Counted from the first letter of the stretch, positions 28,203 through 37,033 are shown. The stretch: 41,545 bases of DNA from JBHGXV01 sp041920505 (GCA_041920505.1 JBHGXV010000062.1:1-41545); one strand, 5' to 3'. Notes: generated by a model from the sequence alone, not told the origin. A program made the numbers and translations.

Positions 28203-29156
28203 GTGCCGCAACAAGAAAATCTGGCGGTGATCGTCGGTCCCACGGCCGTGGGCAAAACAGCGCTCAGTCTGGAGTTGGCCAGGCGGTTTGACGGTGAGAT
28301 CATCTCCGGCGATTCGATGCAGGTGTATCGCGGCATGGACATCGGCACGGCCAAAGCCACGCCCGAAGAGCGCTCGATCGTGCCGCACCATTTGATCGAC
28401 ATCTGCGATCCTGGCGAAGAGTATTCCGTCGCCCAGTTTCAGTCGATGGCCACCCGGCTGATCACGGAGATCAACCGGCGGGGACGATTGCCGTTTATCG
28501 TTGGCGGCACTGGATTGTACATCCAGTCGGTGACGCACAACTTTCAATTTTCAACGGCGGCCCAGGATCTCGAATTACGCGAACGGTTGCAGCGGATCGC
28601 CGAGGCGGAGGGGGTCGAGTCGCTGCACCGGCAACTGGCGGCGATCGATCCGGTGACGGCCGACAGGCTGCACCCCAACGACGTGAAACGGGTGATCCGG
28701 GCGCTGGAAATCTATCATTTGACCGGACAAAAAATGGCCGATTTCCAGCATCGAGCCGAGATTTCACCGTACCGGCTGGTGATGATCGGACTGACGATGG
28801 AGCGAACCGTGCTGTACGAGCGCATCAACCGGCGGGTCGATCAGATGATCGCTGACGGTCTGGTGGAAGAGGTGAGGCGGCTCTTGGATCGCGGCTATGA
28901 TCCGTCGCTTGTCTCGATGCAGGGGCTTGGCTACAAGGAGCTGGTTCCCTACCTCTACGGGGAGATCAGCCTGGAGCAGGCGGTCGAGCAGATCAAAAAG
29001 CGCACCCGTCACTTCGCCAAACGGCAGTTGACCTGGTTTCGCCGGATGAAGGAAGTGCAGTGGTTTGACATGACCGATCCGGCTCAGGCGGCGCAAGCAA
29101 CGGAAACAATTCACCGGACCTTGGCAGGAAAGTTTCGCCAAATGCCGAATATATAA
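28203..29156 (+). CDS. miaA: tRNA dimethylallyltransferase
   Basis: Transfers the dimethylallyl group from DMAPP to N6 of adenosine 37 in tRNAs reading UNN codons, the substrate step for MiaB. The P-loop is GPTAVGKT (residues 12-19). Next come SGDSMQVYRGMDIGTAK and PHHLIDI of the prenyl-acceptor site, and later the GGTGLYIQS motif and the zinc-finger-like insert region. At 317 residues it is full length. GTG 28203 lies 9 bases after GGAGG; GTG 28197, overlapping the previous stop, is the alternative. The hfq gene follows 30 bases later, the miaA-hfq pairing common in bacteria. Confidence 0.96.
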   Translation: MPQQENLAVIVGPTAVGKTALSLELARRFDGEIISGDSMQVYRGMDIGTAKATPEERSIVPHHLIDICDPGEEYSVAQFQSMATRLITEINRRGRLPFIVGGTGLYIQSVTHNFQFSTAAQDLELRERLQRIAEAEGVESLHRQLAAIDPVTADRLHPNDVKRVIRALEIYHLTGQKMADFQHRAEISPYRLVMIGLTMERTVLYERINRRVDQMIADGLVEEVRRLLDRGYDPSLVSMQGLGYKELVPYLYGEISLEQAVEQIKKRTRHFAKRQLTWFRRMKEVQWFDMTDPAQAAQATETIHRTLAGKFRQMPNI

Positions 29157-29186
29157 TGTTACAAGTCCTTTTAGGGGGTATTGTTC

Positions 29187-29432
29187 ATGAAGCAGACGAT
29201 CAACATTCAGGATACCTTTTTGAACCACCTGCGCAAAGAAAACATTGCCGTCACCATTTACCTCGTCAATGGGTTCCAGTTGCGAGGATACATCAAGGCG
29301 TTTGACAACTTCACCATCGTAATCGACAGCGAAGGCAAACAACAACTTGTGTACAAGCACGCGATTTCCACGTTTACACCGCAGCGTCCGGTATCGCTGA
29401 TGGCAGCGTCCGACAACAACCAGCAGCAGTAG
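29187..29432 (+). CDS. hfq: RNA chaperone Hfq
   Basis: An 81-residue Sm-like protein that forms a hexameric ring and binds small RNAs and mRNAs. The Sm1 region is TIYLVNGFQLRGYI with FDNFTIVI, and Sm2 is VYKHAIST. The acidic/glutamine-rich tail is short, as in Bacillota. ATG 29187 follows AGGGGGT with 7 bases spacing; TTG 29181 is in frame but overlaps the spacing region. A hairpin terminator follows. Confidence 0.96.
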   Translation: MKQTINIQDTFLNHLRKENIAVTIYLVNGFQLRGYIKAFDNFTIVIDSEGKQQLVYKHAISTFTPQRPVSLMAASDNNQQQ

Positions 29433-29443
29433 GGAAACGATGA

Positions 29444-29474
29444 AGCCGGGATTGTACGCATCCGGGCTTTTTCA
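29444..29474 (+). terminator. Rho-independent terminator of hfq
   Basis: Arms AAGCCGGGAT (29444-29453) and ATCCGGGCTT (29461-29470) pair over 10 positions with one G-G mismatch, followed by T residues to 29473. Confidence 0.75.
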
Positions 29475-29494
29475 TTTGCGTGAGTGAATGGGAC

Positions 29495-29532
29495 AGGGCT
29501 GTCTCCCGAAAGATTCGGGGAGGCAGCCCTGA
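29495..29532 (-). terminator. Long stem-loop downstream of the acyl-CoA synthetase gene
   Basis: CAGGGCTGTCTCCCG (29495-29509) pairs with CGGGGAGGCAGCCCTG (29517-29532) over about 15 bp. It lies just after the synthetase stop. No clear U tract follows on the minus strand, so it may stabilise the 3' end rather than terminate alone. Confidence 0.55.
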
Positions 29533-29551
29533 CTTCATATGGAACCGATCG

Positions 29552-31156
29552 TTACGCTTGTTGCTTTTCTCTCATCCGCAGTTCCACCCGGCGGATTTTG
29601 CCCGAGGTGGTTTTCGGCAATTCCTCGACGAACTCGATCTTGCGCGGGTACTTGTACGGAGCGGTCAGGTTTTTCACGTGTTCCTGCAACTCGCGGACCA
29701 GCGCTTCGGACCCTTCGTAGCCTTTTTTCAGGACGATGAACGCCTTGACCACGTGGCCGCGATCCGGGTCCGGGCTGGCCACTGCGGCACACTCGGCGAC
29801 GGCCGGGTGCTTGACCAGCGCGTCTTCCACCTCGAACGGGCCGATGGTGTAGCCGGCGGAGATGATGATGTCGTCAGCGCGGCCCTCAAACCAGATGTAA
29901 CCGTCCTGATCCATCTGTCCCTGGTCGCCGGTCACGTACCAGTCGCCGCGAAATGCCCGCGCCGTCCGTTCCGGATCATTCAGATACCCTTTGAACAGGG
30001 CGATCATGTTGCGGTTGACGGCGATGTCCCCCACCTGGCCGGGGGGCAGAACGTTCCCTGATTCGTCGATGATGGCCACGTCCACCACCGGAGAGGGACG
30101 ACCCATCGAACCGGGACGGGGCTCCATGCCGACAAATGTGCCAATCATCAGCGTGTTTTCCGTCTGCCCGTATCCGTCGCGCACGGTGATGTTGAACACC
30201 CGGCGGAATGTGTCGATCACTTCCCGGTTGAGCGGTTCACCGGCAGAGCAGGCGGAGCGGAGCGCTTTCAACTGGAATTGTTCGATCTGGGGCACTTTGG
30301 CCATCAGCCGGTATTCTGTCGGCGTCGCGCAAAAAACGGAAATCGGGTACGCGCCGAGCAGGTTGAGATAGTTCTCCGGTACGAAGCGGCCCTGGTAGAC
30401 GAAGGCGGTCGCTCCCTTGCCAAGCGTGGAGACAAACGGACTCCAGATCCACTTCGCCCAGCCGGGACCCGCCGTCGCCCAGACCAGATCGTCTTCGCGC
30501 ACATCCAGCCAGTAGGTGGCCGCGACGGCGAGATGGGCGAACGGCCAGCCATGCACGTGCATGACGCCTTTCGGGCCGCCGGTGGTGCCGGACGTGTAGG
30601 AGAGGAAAGCAAGCTCGTCGGATCGGGTCTCTACTGCCGTGAACGTATCAGCCGATTGAGCAATCAGGTTGTCTAACGGCAGCCAATCATCGTGCATGCC
30701 GCCGACCAGAATAAAGTGTTGCAGGGTGGCGCAGGCGGCGCGAATTTCGTCCACTTCCTCGCGGATGCCGGCATAGGCGATGACGGCTTTGGCTTGGGCG
30801 TGATTCGCGCGGTACTCGATGTCCTTGCCGCGGAGCATTTCCGATCCGGGCATGACCACCGCGCCCATTTTGATCAACGCGAGGTAGATCGCATACGCTT
30901 CCACGCCGCGAGGCACCAGCACGATCACTTTGTCGCCGCGCGCAAGCCCCAGCCCGACAAGGCCGTTGGCGATCCGGTTGGAATAGGCGACCAGTTGTTG
31001 ATAGGAAAGCGAGGTGCTCTCGCCCGATTCCTTGACGACGACGAGCGCCGGCTTTTCCGGATGGGCTTGGGCGTACTGGTCTACCTGGGCGGCAAAATTG
31101 TAGAACTCGGGCAATTCCAGCGAAAGCTTTTGCAATTGGTCTCCCTCTCTCTGCAT
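29552..31156 (-). CDS. AMP-forming acyl-CoA synthetase, MbcS/YtcI-like
   Basis: A 534-residue adenylate-forming enzyme that activates a carboxylic acid to acyl-AMP and then acyl-CoA. The P-loop-like motif is SYTSGTTGGPKGV, followed by CSAGEPL, DGYGQTE, WYVTGDQG, FEGRADDII, and the C-terminal catalytic lysine in LPKTTSGKI. The EMLRGKDIEYRANHA segment resembles B. subtilis MbcS (YtcI), which activates short and branched-chain acids that prime branched fatty acids; the acid used here is inference. ATG 31156 is preceded by AAAGGAGG. The gene is a minus-strand single unit placed between hfq and spoVK, where I would not expect it from the B. subtilis order. Confidence 0.9.
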   Translation of the reverse strand: MQREGDQLQKLSLELPEFYNFAAQVDQYAQAHPEKPALVVVKESGESTSLSYQQLVAYSNRIANGLVGLGLARGDKVIVLVPRGVEAYAIYLALIKMGAVVMPGSEMLRGKDIEYRANHAQAKAVIAYAGIREEVDEIRAACATLQHFILVGGMHDDWLPLDNLIAQSADTFTAVETRSDELAFLSYTSGTTGGPKGVMHVHGWPFAHLAVAATYWLDVREDDLVWATAGPGWAKWIWSPFVSTLGKGATAFVYQGRFVPENYLNLLGAYPISVFCATPTEYRLMAKVPQIEQFQLKALRSACSAGEPLNREVIDTFRRVFNITVRDGYGQTENTLMIGTFVGMEPRPGSMGRPSPVVDVAIIDESGNVLPPGQVGDIAVNRNMIALFKGYLNDPERTARAFRGDWYVTGDQGQMDQDGYIWFEGRADDIIISAGYTIGPFEVEDALVKHPAVAECAAVASPDPDRGHVVKAFIVLKKGYEGSEALVRELQEHVKNLTAPYKYPRKIEFVEELPKTTSGKIRRVELRMREKQQA

Positions 31157-31362
31157 GCGGAATCCTCCTTTGAAATGTAACCGCTTTATTTTTTCCTATT
31201 CGACAAGGTTGTTAATATTCCCTTTATACAGATTTGTGAAGAAATTCCGACAATACCCGGCCGTGTTTGCGCCGAAACGTGTGACAAAGAAAACGGGAAA
31301 TCATACAGGTTTGGCAAACGGAAACGTATACTAGGATAGGAAACCGAAGGCAGGTGAGAGCG

Positions 31363-32331
31363 TTGAAACAACCCGTGAATTCAACGGCGGCCGCCGCAGG
31401 CGACGCTGCGGAACCGTCGCATCGCATCCAGATCGTGTTTCATCGGCCGACCAAGCCAAGCCAGCAGAGAGGGACACTGAGCGAAGCGGTGCGGACCGAT
31501 GCGAGCGAACAACTGCAGTCGATCATCGCCGAATTGGACCGGATGGTCGGGCTTGGCGACGCCAAGAAGCTGATGTACGAGATTTACGCGCTCTTGCGCA
31601 TCAACCGCGAACGGGCGAAACACCAGTTGCGCACGGAACAACAGGTGTACCACATGATTTTCAAGGGCAACCCCGGCACCGGAAAGACGACGGTGGCACG
31701 CATCGTCGGCCGAATCTTCAAGGAAATGGGCATCTTGAGCAAAGGGCACTTGATAGAGGTGGAGCGGGCCGATCTGGTCGGCGAGTTTATCGGTCATACC
31801 GCGCAGAAAACGCGGGATCTGATCAAACGGGCCCTGGGCGGCGTGCTGTTCGTCGATGAAGCGTATTCGCTGGCCCGAGGCGGCGAAAAGGACTTCGGCA
31901 AGGAAGCGATCGATGTGCTGGTCAAAGCGATGGAGGATCACAAAAACGAGTTTGTCTGCATCCTCGCGGGGTACACTTGTGAGATGGACGCGTTTCTCCA
32001 GTTGAACCCCGGCTTGCCGTCCCGTTTTCCGATCCAGATCCTGTTTGACGACTACAGCATCCATGAGTTGATGCAGATCGCCGACCAGATGGCCGCCGAC
32101 AAGGAGTACGCGCTCTCTTCGGGCGCCAGGGAGAAGCTGAAACTCCACCTGGTGAGGCTGCGAAACGACCCGTTCCTTGACAGTTTCAGCAATGCCCGCT
32201 ATATTCGCAATGTGATCGAACAGGCAATCCGCGCCCAGGCGGTTCGCCTTCTCGGGGTAGCCCAGCCGACGCGTGAGGAATTGATGACCCTTCGCGCCGA
32301 AGACATCAGCTTTCCGCAGTCAACCCCATGA
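31363..32331 (+). CDS. spoVK: Stage V sporulation protein K, AAA ATPase
   Basis: A CbbX-type AAA ATPase required for spore maturation, made in the mother cell in B. subtilis. Walker A is GNPGTGKT (102-109), Walker B GVLFVDEAYSL (Asp165-Glu166), then the sensor region LAGY and the arginine-finger region LPSRFP. The N-terminal ~55 residues are alanine-rich and poorly conserved. At 322 residues it matches the family. I chose TTG 31363 because AGGTGA lies 5 bases upstream; the frame opens at GTG 31354 inside that site. Upstream CATACAGGT (about 31302-31310) and CGTATACTA (31325-31333) resemble sigma-E/sigma-K minus-10 boxes, unproven. Confidence 0.92.
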   Translation: MKQPVNSTAAAAGDAAEPSHRIQIVFHRPTKPSQQRGTLSEAVRTDASEQLQSIIAELDRMVGLGDAKKLMYEIYALLRINRERAKHQLRTEQQVYHMIFKGNPGTGKTTVARIVGRIFKEMGILSKGHLIEVERADLVGEFIGHTAQKTRDLIKRALGGVLFVDEAYSLARGGEKDFGKEAIDVLVKAMEDHKNEFVCILAGYTCEMDAFLQLNPGLPSRFPIQILFDDYSIHELMQIADQMAADKEYALSSGAREKLKLHLVRLRNDPFLDSFSNARYIRNVIEQAIRAQAVRLLGVAQPTREELMTLRAEDISFPQSTP

Positions 32332-32345
32332 GACAGCCGGAAATG

Positions 32346-32354
32346 TGGTAAGAT
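32346..32354 (+). promoter_or_regulatory. Possible extended minus-10 promoter of hflX
   Basis: TGGTAAGAT at 32346-32354 reads as an extended minus-10. Transcription from it would begin at about 32361, favouring the downstream start at 32389 for hflX. Confidence 0.4.
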
Positions 32355-32388
32355 AGGAGAAATGATGGTGGAAGAAAGGGCGGGATAT

Positions 32389-33681
32389 ATGCACGACGAG
32401 CTGATCAAGAAGGAAGAGACAGCCATACTCGTCGGGTGTCTGTTGGACGGACGGGACGAACAGCGCATGCGGCTGTCGCTTGAGGAATTGCGCGAACTGG
32501 CACGCACGGCCGGCGTACGCGTGCTGGACGTGATCACCCAAAACCGTGACCGGATCGACCCCTCCTGGTATCTGGGCAGCGGCAAGATCGAAGAGATCGC
32601 CGAACGCTCCCGCGAGCTGGACGTGGACGTGGTGATCTTCAACGACGAGCTGTCTTCGAGCCAGAACCGCAACCTGGATCAGGTGTTTGACTGCAAGGTG
32701 ATCGACCGCACACAACTGATCCTGGACATATTTGCCGGGCGGGCCCACTCGCGCGAAGGGAAAATCCAGGTGGAACTGGCCCAGTACAACTACCTGTTGC
32801 CAAGGCTGGCCGGACAGGGGAAACAACTGTCGCGGCTTGGCGGCGGCATCGGAACGCGCGGCCCCGGCGAGACCAAGCTGGAGAGCGACAGGCGGCACAT
32901 CCGGCGGCGGATCAGCGAGCTGAAGCAGCAGTTGGAAGACGTGGTCCGCACGCGCGAGCTGCACCGAAAGCGGCGCAAGAAAAACAATGTGTTTGAGATC
33001 GCCCTGGTCGGTTACACCAACGCCGGCAAGTCGACGCTGTTAAACCGGCTGACCGACGCCGGCACGCTGGCGGAGAACAAACTGTTCGCCACGCTGGACC
33101 CGACGACGCGGCAGTTGACGCTCTCTGGCGGCATAGACGTGCTGATCACCGACACGGTCGGATTTATCCAGGATTTGCCGACCACGCTGGTCGCCGCCTT
33201 CCGCTCCACGCTGGAAGGGGTAACGGAAGCCGACCTGATCCTGCACGTGGTCGACAGCCACCACCCCGACCTGGAAATCCACATGGAAGTGGTGGAAAAG
33301 GTGTTGCGCGACCTGAAGGCCGAACACATCCCGCAACTGGTCGTCTTCAACAAGGCCGACCTGATTGGGCCCGGCACGTATCTGCCCCGGCTGGAGAATT
33401 CGATTCTCATCTCGGCGTTGCGCGACGACGACCTGCACCGGTTGCGGGCGCGAATCGAGGAATGCGTCTTTCGCTCGTTCCAGCCGTTGACGCTGCGGGT
33501 GCCTGTGGAACGGGGGGACATTCTTTCCCTGTTGTACCGCGAAGGAGTGGAGATGGAGCAGGACTTTCTCGCCGAAGAGGGCACCTATCTGATCAAGACG
33601 CGGCTCAACCGGGACAATCCCGTCTACGGACGGATCGCCCCTTATCTGGCCGAACCGCCGCAACCCGTCGAACAAGAGTGA
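32389..33681 (+). CDS. hflX: Ribosome-associated GTPase HflX
   Basis: A TRAFAC GTPase that binds the 50S subunit and splits stalled ribosomes, named YnbA in B. subtilis. The N-terminal HflX domain (DPSWYLGSGKIEE, NRNLDQ, RTQLILDIFA, GGGIGTRGPGETKLE) precedes a helical linker and the G domain with G1 GYTNAGKST (208-216), G3 DTVGFI and G4 FNKADL. A C-terminal domain ends the protein. The start is uncertain: ATG 32389 has AAAGGGCGGG at good spacing; ATG 32362 follows AGGAG too closely. With 32389 the protein is 430 residues. It follows spoVK and precedes ynbB, as in B. subtilis. Confidence 0.94.
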   Translation: MHDELIKKEETAILVGCLLDGRDEQRMRLSLEELRELARTAGVRVLDVITQNRDRIDPSWYLGSGKIEEIAERSRELDVDVVIFNDELSSSQNRNLDQVFDCKVIDRTQLILDIFAGRAHSREGKIQVELAQYNYLLPRLAGQGKQLSRLGGGIGTRGPGETKLESDRRHIRRRISELKQQLEDVVRTRELHRKRRKKNNVFEIALVGYTNAGKSTLLNRLTDAGTLAENKLFATLDPTTRQLTLSGGIDVLITDTVGFIQDLPTTLVAAFRSTLEGVTEADLILHVVDSHHPDLEIHMEVVEKVLRDLKAEHIPQLVVFNKADLIGPGTYLPRLENSILISALRDDDLHRLRARIEECVFRSFQPLTLRVPVERGDILSLLYREGVEMEQDFLAEEGTYLIKTRLNRDNPVYGRIAPYLAEPPQPVEQE

Positions 33682-33685
33682 CAAG

Positions 33686-33706
33686 AGCGGGCCGATGCCG
33701 CCCGCT
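33686..33706 (+). terminator. Stem-loop after hflX
   Basis: A 7-bp inverted repeat AGCGGGC (33686-33692) / GCCCGCT (33700-33706) lies directly downstream of the stop; the following TGCTTCATTTTCC is only weakly U-rich. Confidence 0.45.
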
Positions 33707-33761
33707 TGCTTCATTTTCCTTGCAGCATGCGTCATTTTTCAGTGGAAAGGACATTGGAGAG

Positions 33762-35042
33762 ATGTTTTCGCTTTTTACCCATGGTCAACAACTGCAACCT
33801 GTCGTGAATGAAGTGGAGGCCTTGATTGCCGAGCGTCACCGCGAAATCGCCAGACTGGTCGACTACAACCAGCTCAAGGTGCTCCGTTCGTTCCAGAAGC
33901 ATGAAGTCAACGAGTTTCACTTCGCGCCGTCGACCGGATACGGCTATGACGACGTAGGGCGCTCGACGCTGGAGTCGATCTACGCGGACGTGTTCGGCGG
34001 GGAGGCGGCGCTGGTAAGACCGCAGATCGTCTCCGGCACACACGCGATCGCGATTTGCCTGTTCGGCCTGTTGCGTCCGGGCGACGAGTTGATCTACATC
34101 ACCGGCAAGCCGTACGACACGCTGGAAGAGGTGATCGGCGTGCGCGGCGAAGGACAGGGCTCGCTGAAAGACTACGGTATCGGCTACCAGGCGATTCCGC
34201 TGACGGCGGAGGGCGAGGTGGACTTTGACGCGGTCGCGCGGGCCATTACGCCCAAGACCAAGGTGATCGGGATTCAGCGCTCGCGCGGGTACGCCGACCG
34301 CCCCTCGTTTTCTGTGGCCAAAATCGGCGAAATGGCGGCGTTTGTCAAAACGATCAACCCGGAGTTAATCGTGTTCGTCGACAACTGCTACGGCGAGTTC
34401 ACCGAGGAGCGGGAACCGCTTGAAGTAGGCGCCGACATCATGGCCGGGTCGCTGATCAAAAACCCGGGCGGCGGCATCGTCAAAACCGGCGGATACATCG
34501 TCGGCAAAAAGGAACTGGTGCGGCTGGCTTCGTACCGGATGGTTGCCCCCGGCATCGGGGGGGAAGGCGGCGCCTCGCTGTACTCGCTGTTGGAGATGTA
34601 CCAGGGCTTCTTCCTCGCGCCGCACGTCGTCGGCGAAGCGTTGAAAGGCGCGGTGTTCTCCTCCGCCCTGCTGGAGCGGCTCGGCTTTCGCACCAATCCG
34701 TTGTGGCACGAGCCGCGCACCGACCTGATCCAGTCCGTCGAGTTCGGTACGGCGGAGCGGCTGATCGCGTTTTGCCAGGGGATTCAAAAGGCGGCACCGG
34801 TCGATTCGCACGTCACGCCGTACCCGAGTGAGATGCCCGGGTACGCCGATCCGGTGATCATGGCCGCCGGGACGTTTATCCAAGGCGCCAGCATCGAATT
34901 TTCCGCGGATGGTCCGATCCGCCCGCCGTATCTGGGCTTCGTCCAGGGCGGTCTGACTTACTCGCATGTCAAAGTGGGCATCTTGACCGCGCTTGACACC
35001 TTGTTGAGCAAAGGACTGCTGACCCTTCCCGACATAAACTGA
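33762..35042 (+). CDS. ynbB: PLP-dependent aminotransferase-like protein YnbB (methionine gamma-lyase family fold)
   Basis: A 426-residue protein of the YnbB family, often annotated as methionine gamma-lyase-like, with a type I PLP fold. The PLP-binding lysine is probably Lys233 in SLIKNPGGG, preceded by FVDNCYGEF, with the aspartate that contacts the pyridine nitrogen. The N-terminal FAPSTGYGYDDVGR segment is typical. The frame is open upstream to 33462 inside hflX, but that part is not homologous; ATG 33762 with GGAGAG is used. The enzyme is widespread in Bacillota beside hflX and glnR, yet its reaction is not established. Confidence 0.9.
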   Translation: MFSLFTHGQQLQPVVNEVEALIAERHREIARLVDYNQLKVLRSFQKHEVNEFHFAPSTGYGYDDVGRSTLESIYADVFGGEAALVRPQIVSGTHAIAICLFGLLRPGDELIYITGKPYDTLEEVIGVRGEGQGSLKDYGIGYQAIPLTAEGEVDFDAVARAITPKTKVIGIQRSRGYADRPSFSVAKIGEMAAFVKTINPELIVFVDNCYGEFTEEREPLEVGADIMAGSLIKNPGGGIVKTGGYIVGKKELVRLASYRMVAPGIGGEGGASLYSLLEMYQGFFLAPHVVGEALKGAVFSSALLERLGFRTNPLWHEPRTDLIQSVEFGTAERLIAFCQGIQKAAPVDSHVTPYPSEMPGYADPVIMAAGTFIQGASIEFSADGPIRPPYLGFVQGGLTYSHVKVGILTALDTLLSKGLLTLPDIN

Positions 35043-35054
35043 CAACCGTTCAGG

Positions 35055-35087
35055 CGGCAGGCTCTCGCGGCGGGAGCCTGCCGTTTG
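35055..35087 (+). terminator. Terminator after ynbB
   Basis: A perfect 10-bp inverted repeat CGGCAGGCTC (35055-35064) / GAGCCTGCCG (35074-35083) followed by TTT, a short U tract. Confidence 0.65.
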
Positions 35088-35104
35088 GCCTTCACGTAAA
35101 CTTT

Positions 35105-35121
35105 TTTGACTTGGTTTGACA
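35105..35121. promoter_or_regulatory. Probable GlnR operator ahead of glnRA
   Basis: TTTGA-N7-TGACA matches 7 of the 8 fixed positions of the GlnR/TnrA consensus TGTNA-N7-TNACA and overlaps the minus-35 box. A weaker overlapping copy, CGTAA-N7-TGACT, matches 6 of 8 at 35095-35111. This placement fits autorepression of glnRA as in B. subtilis. Confidence 0.65.
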
Positions 35122-35144
35122 GTTTTGTGCCGGGAACATATAAT
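35116..35144 (+). promoter_or_regulatory. Consensus sigma-A promoter of glnRA
   Basis: TTGACA (35116-35121), a 17-base spacer and TATAAT (35139-35144): a perfect match to the consensus, 37 bases before the glnR start. Confidence 0.92.
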
Positions 35145-35181
35145 GTGGGTAGGGAAACAAACCTGACACAAGAGGGGGACA

Positions 35182-35598
35182 ATGAACATGGGTGATGACA
35201 TTCGTCGGAACATGGCCCTCTTCCCCATCGGCATCGTGATGAAGTTAACCGATTTGACGGCACGGCAAATTCGTTATTACGAACAGCACGGCCTGATTTC
35301 TCCCGCTCGCACCGAGGGGAAGCAACGTCTGTTCTCGTTTAACGATGTCGACCGGCTGCTGGAGATCAAGCAGTTGATCGAAAAGGGGTTAAATATCGCA
35401 GGCATCAAGCAGGTCCTGAATATGAAAGCGCCTGCAGCGGAAAAGACGGAGATCACCGAACGTTCCGAGGCAAAGCGCAAGGAGCTCACCGAAAAGGAGC
35501 TGCACGAACTCTTGAAGCAACAGATCATCAACCCCAGCGCGTCCCGCTTAAACGAGACGGCGCTGATCCGTGGAGAGCTCTCACGCTTTTTCCACTAG
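35182..35598 (+). CDS. glnR: Nitrogen-response repressor GlnR (MerR family)
   Basis: A 138-residue MerR-family regulator that represses glnRA under nitrogen excess, acting with feedback-inhibited glutamine synthetase. The winged-helix recognition region is LTARQIRYYEQHGLISP, followed by KQRLFSFNDVDRL. The short C-terminal tail ending in GELSRFFH fits the autoinhibitory region of GlnR. ATG 35182 follows AGAGGGGG; ATG 35188 is an in-frame alternative. glnA follows 39 bases later in the same transcript. A probable GlnR site overlaps its own promoter. Confidence 0.95.
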   Translation: MNMGDDIRRNMALFPIGIVMKLTDLTARQIRYYEQHGLISPARTEGKQRLFSFNDVDRLLEIKQLIEKGLNIAGIKQVLNMKAPAAEKTEITERSEAKRKELTEKELHELLKQQIINPSASRLNETALIRGELSRFFH

Positions 35599-35637
35599 AG
35601 GGTAGAGTAAACCGAATTGGATAAGGAGGAGAATGAG

Positions 35638-36972
35638 TTGAGCCGCTACACTAAAGAAGACATCTTGCGTCTTGCCAAGGAAGAGAACGTCAAGTACATC
35701 CGCCTGCAGTTCACCGACCTGATGGGCGTGATCAAGAACGTGGAGATTCCGCTCTCGCAACTGCCCAAAGCGCTTGACAACAAGATGATGTTCGACGGTT
35801 CGTCCATCGAGGGCTTCGTTCGCATCGAAGAGTCGGACATGTACCTGTATCCGGATCTGGATACCTGGGTTGTCTTTCCGTGGGGTACGGAAGAGGGCAA
35901 AGTGGCCCGCCTGATCTGTGACGTCTACATGCCGGACGGCACGCCGTTTGAAGGCGACCCGCGCCAAATCCTCAAACGCGTGTTGAAGGAAGCGAATGAA
36001 CTGGGCTTCACCGCGTTCAACGTCGGTCCGGAACCGGAGTTCTTCCTGTTCAAAATGGACGAGAAGGGCGAGCCGACGCTGGATTTGAACGACCAGGGCG
36101 GTTATTTCGACTTCGCTCCACTTGACCTCGGCGAAAATTGCCGTCGCGACATTGTGCTGACGCTGGAAAAAATGGGCTTTGAAATCGAAGCTTCGCACCA
36201 CGAGGTGGCACCTGGCCAGCATGAAATTGACTTCAAATACGCTGATGCGCTGCAAGCGGCCGACCAGATCCTCACGTTTAAACTGGTGGTCAAAACAATC
36301 GCCCGCCAACACGGGCTGCACGCCACCTTTATGCCGAAACCGCTGTTCGGCGTGAACGGTTCGGGGATGCATACCCATCAATCGCTGTTCCGAGGCGATC
36401 AGAACGCGTTCTACGACGAGAACGACGAACTGGGCCTGAGCCAGACGGCGAAATATTACCTGGCAGGCATTCTGTCGCACGCGCGCAGCTTTGCGGCGAT
36501 CACCAACCCGTTGGTCAACTCCTACAAACGCCTCGTTCCCGGCTACGAAGCGCCGTGCTACGTGGCATGGTCGGCGAAAAACCGCTCTCCGCTGGTGCGC
36601 ATTCCGGCTTCCCGAGGCCTGAGCACGCGTATCGAGGTGCGCAACCCGGACCCGGCAGCCAACCCGTATCTGGCTCTCGCCGTCATGCTGAAAGCCGGTC
36701 TCGACGGCATCAAGAACAAACTGGAGCTGCCGCCGGCGGTTGACCGCAACATCTACGTGATGTCGGAGGCAGAACGGGAAGCGAACGGCATCGAAAGCCT
36801 GCCGGCCACGCTGAAAGAAGCGATCGAGTGTCTGAAGACCGACCCGGTGATCTGCGAAGCGCTGGGCGAGCACGCGCTGGTTCACTTCATCGAGGCCAAA
36901 GAAATCGAATGGGACATGTTCCGCACCCGCGTTCACGACTGGGAGCGCGAGCAATACATGAACACGTACTGA
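35638..36972 (+). CDS. glnA: Glutamine synthetase, type I
   Basis: Makes glutamine from glutamate, ammonia and ATP as a dodecamer. Motifs present are FDGSSIEGF, PEPEFFLF, GQHEIDF, NGSGMHTHQS, the catalytic NPLVNSYKRLVPGYEAP loop, and NRSPLVRIP with the following SRG. The Glu flap region lies in SYKRLVPGYEAP. TTG 35638 is chosen because AAGGAGGA lies 7 bases upstream; it gives 444 residues, the same length as the B. subtilis enzyme of the feedback-inhibited GSI-alpha class, with no adenylylation-site insertion. The open frame back to 35617 covers the binding site and is rejected. A strong terminator follows. Confidence 0.97.
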   Translation: MSRYTKEDILRLAKEENVKYIRLQFTDLMGVIKNVEIPLSQLPKALDNKMMFDGSSIEGFVRIEESDMYLYPDLDTWVVFPWGTEEGKVARLICDVYMPDGTPFEGDPRQILKRVLKEANELGFTAFNVGPEPEFFLFKMDEKGEPTLDLNDQGGYFDFAPLDLGENCRRDIVLTLEKMGFEIEASHHEVAPGQHEIDFKYADALQAADQILTFKLVVKTIARQHGLHATFMPKPLFGVNGSGMHTHQSLFRGDQNAFYDENDELGLSQTAKYYLAGILSHARSFAAITNPLVNSYKRLVPGYEAPCYVAWSAKNRSPLVRIPASRGLSTRIEVRNPDPAANPYLALAVMLKAGLDGIKNKLELPPAVDRNIYVMSEAEREANGIESLPATLKEAIECLKTDPVICEALGEHALVHFIEAKEIEWDMFRTRVHDWEREQYMNTY

Positions 36973-36992
36973 TCCGATCCGTCGGACAGACG

Positions 36993-37033
36993 GCGCCCTC
37001 CTTCCCCGGCAGGGGAGAAGGAGGGCGCTTTTG
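36993..37033 (+). terminator. Rho-independent terminator of glnRA
   Basis: Arms GCGCCCTCCTT (36993-37003) and AAGGAGGGCGC (37018-37028) form a perfect 11-bp stem with inner CCCC/GGGG pairing, followed by TTTT. Confidence 0.88.
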
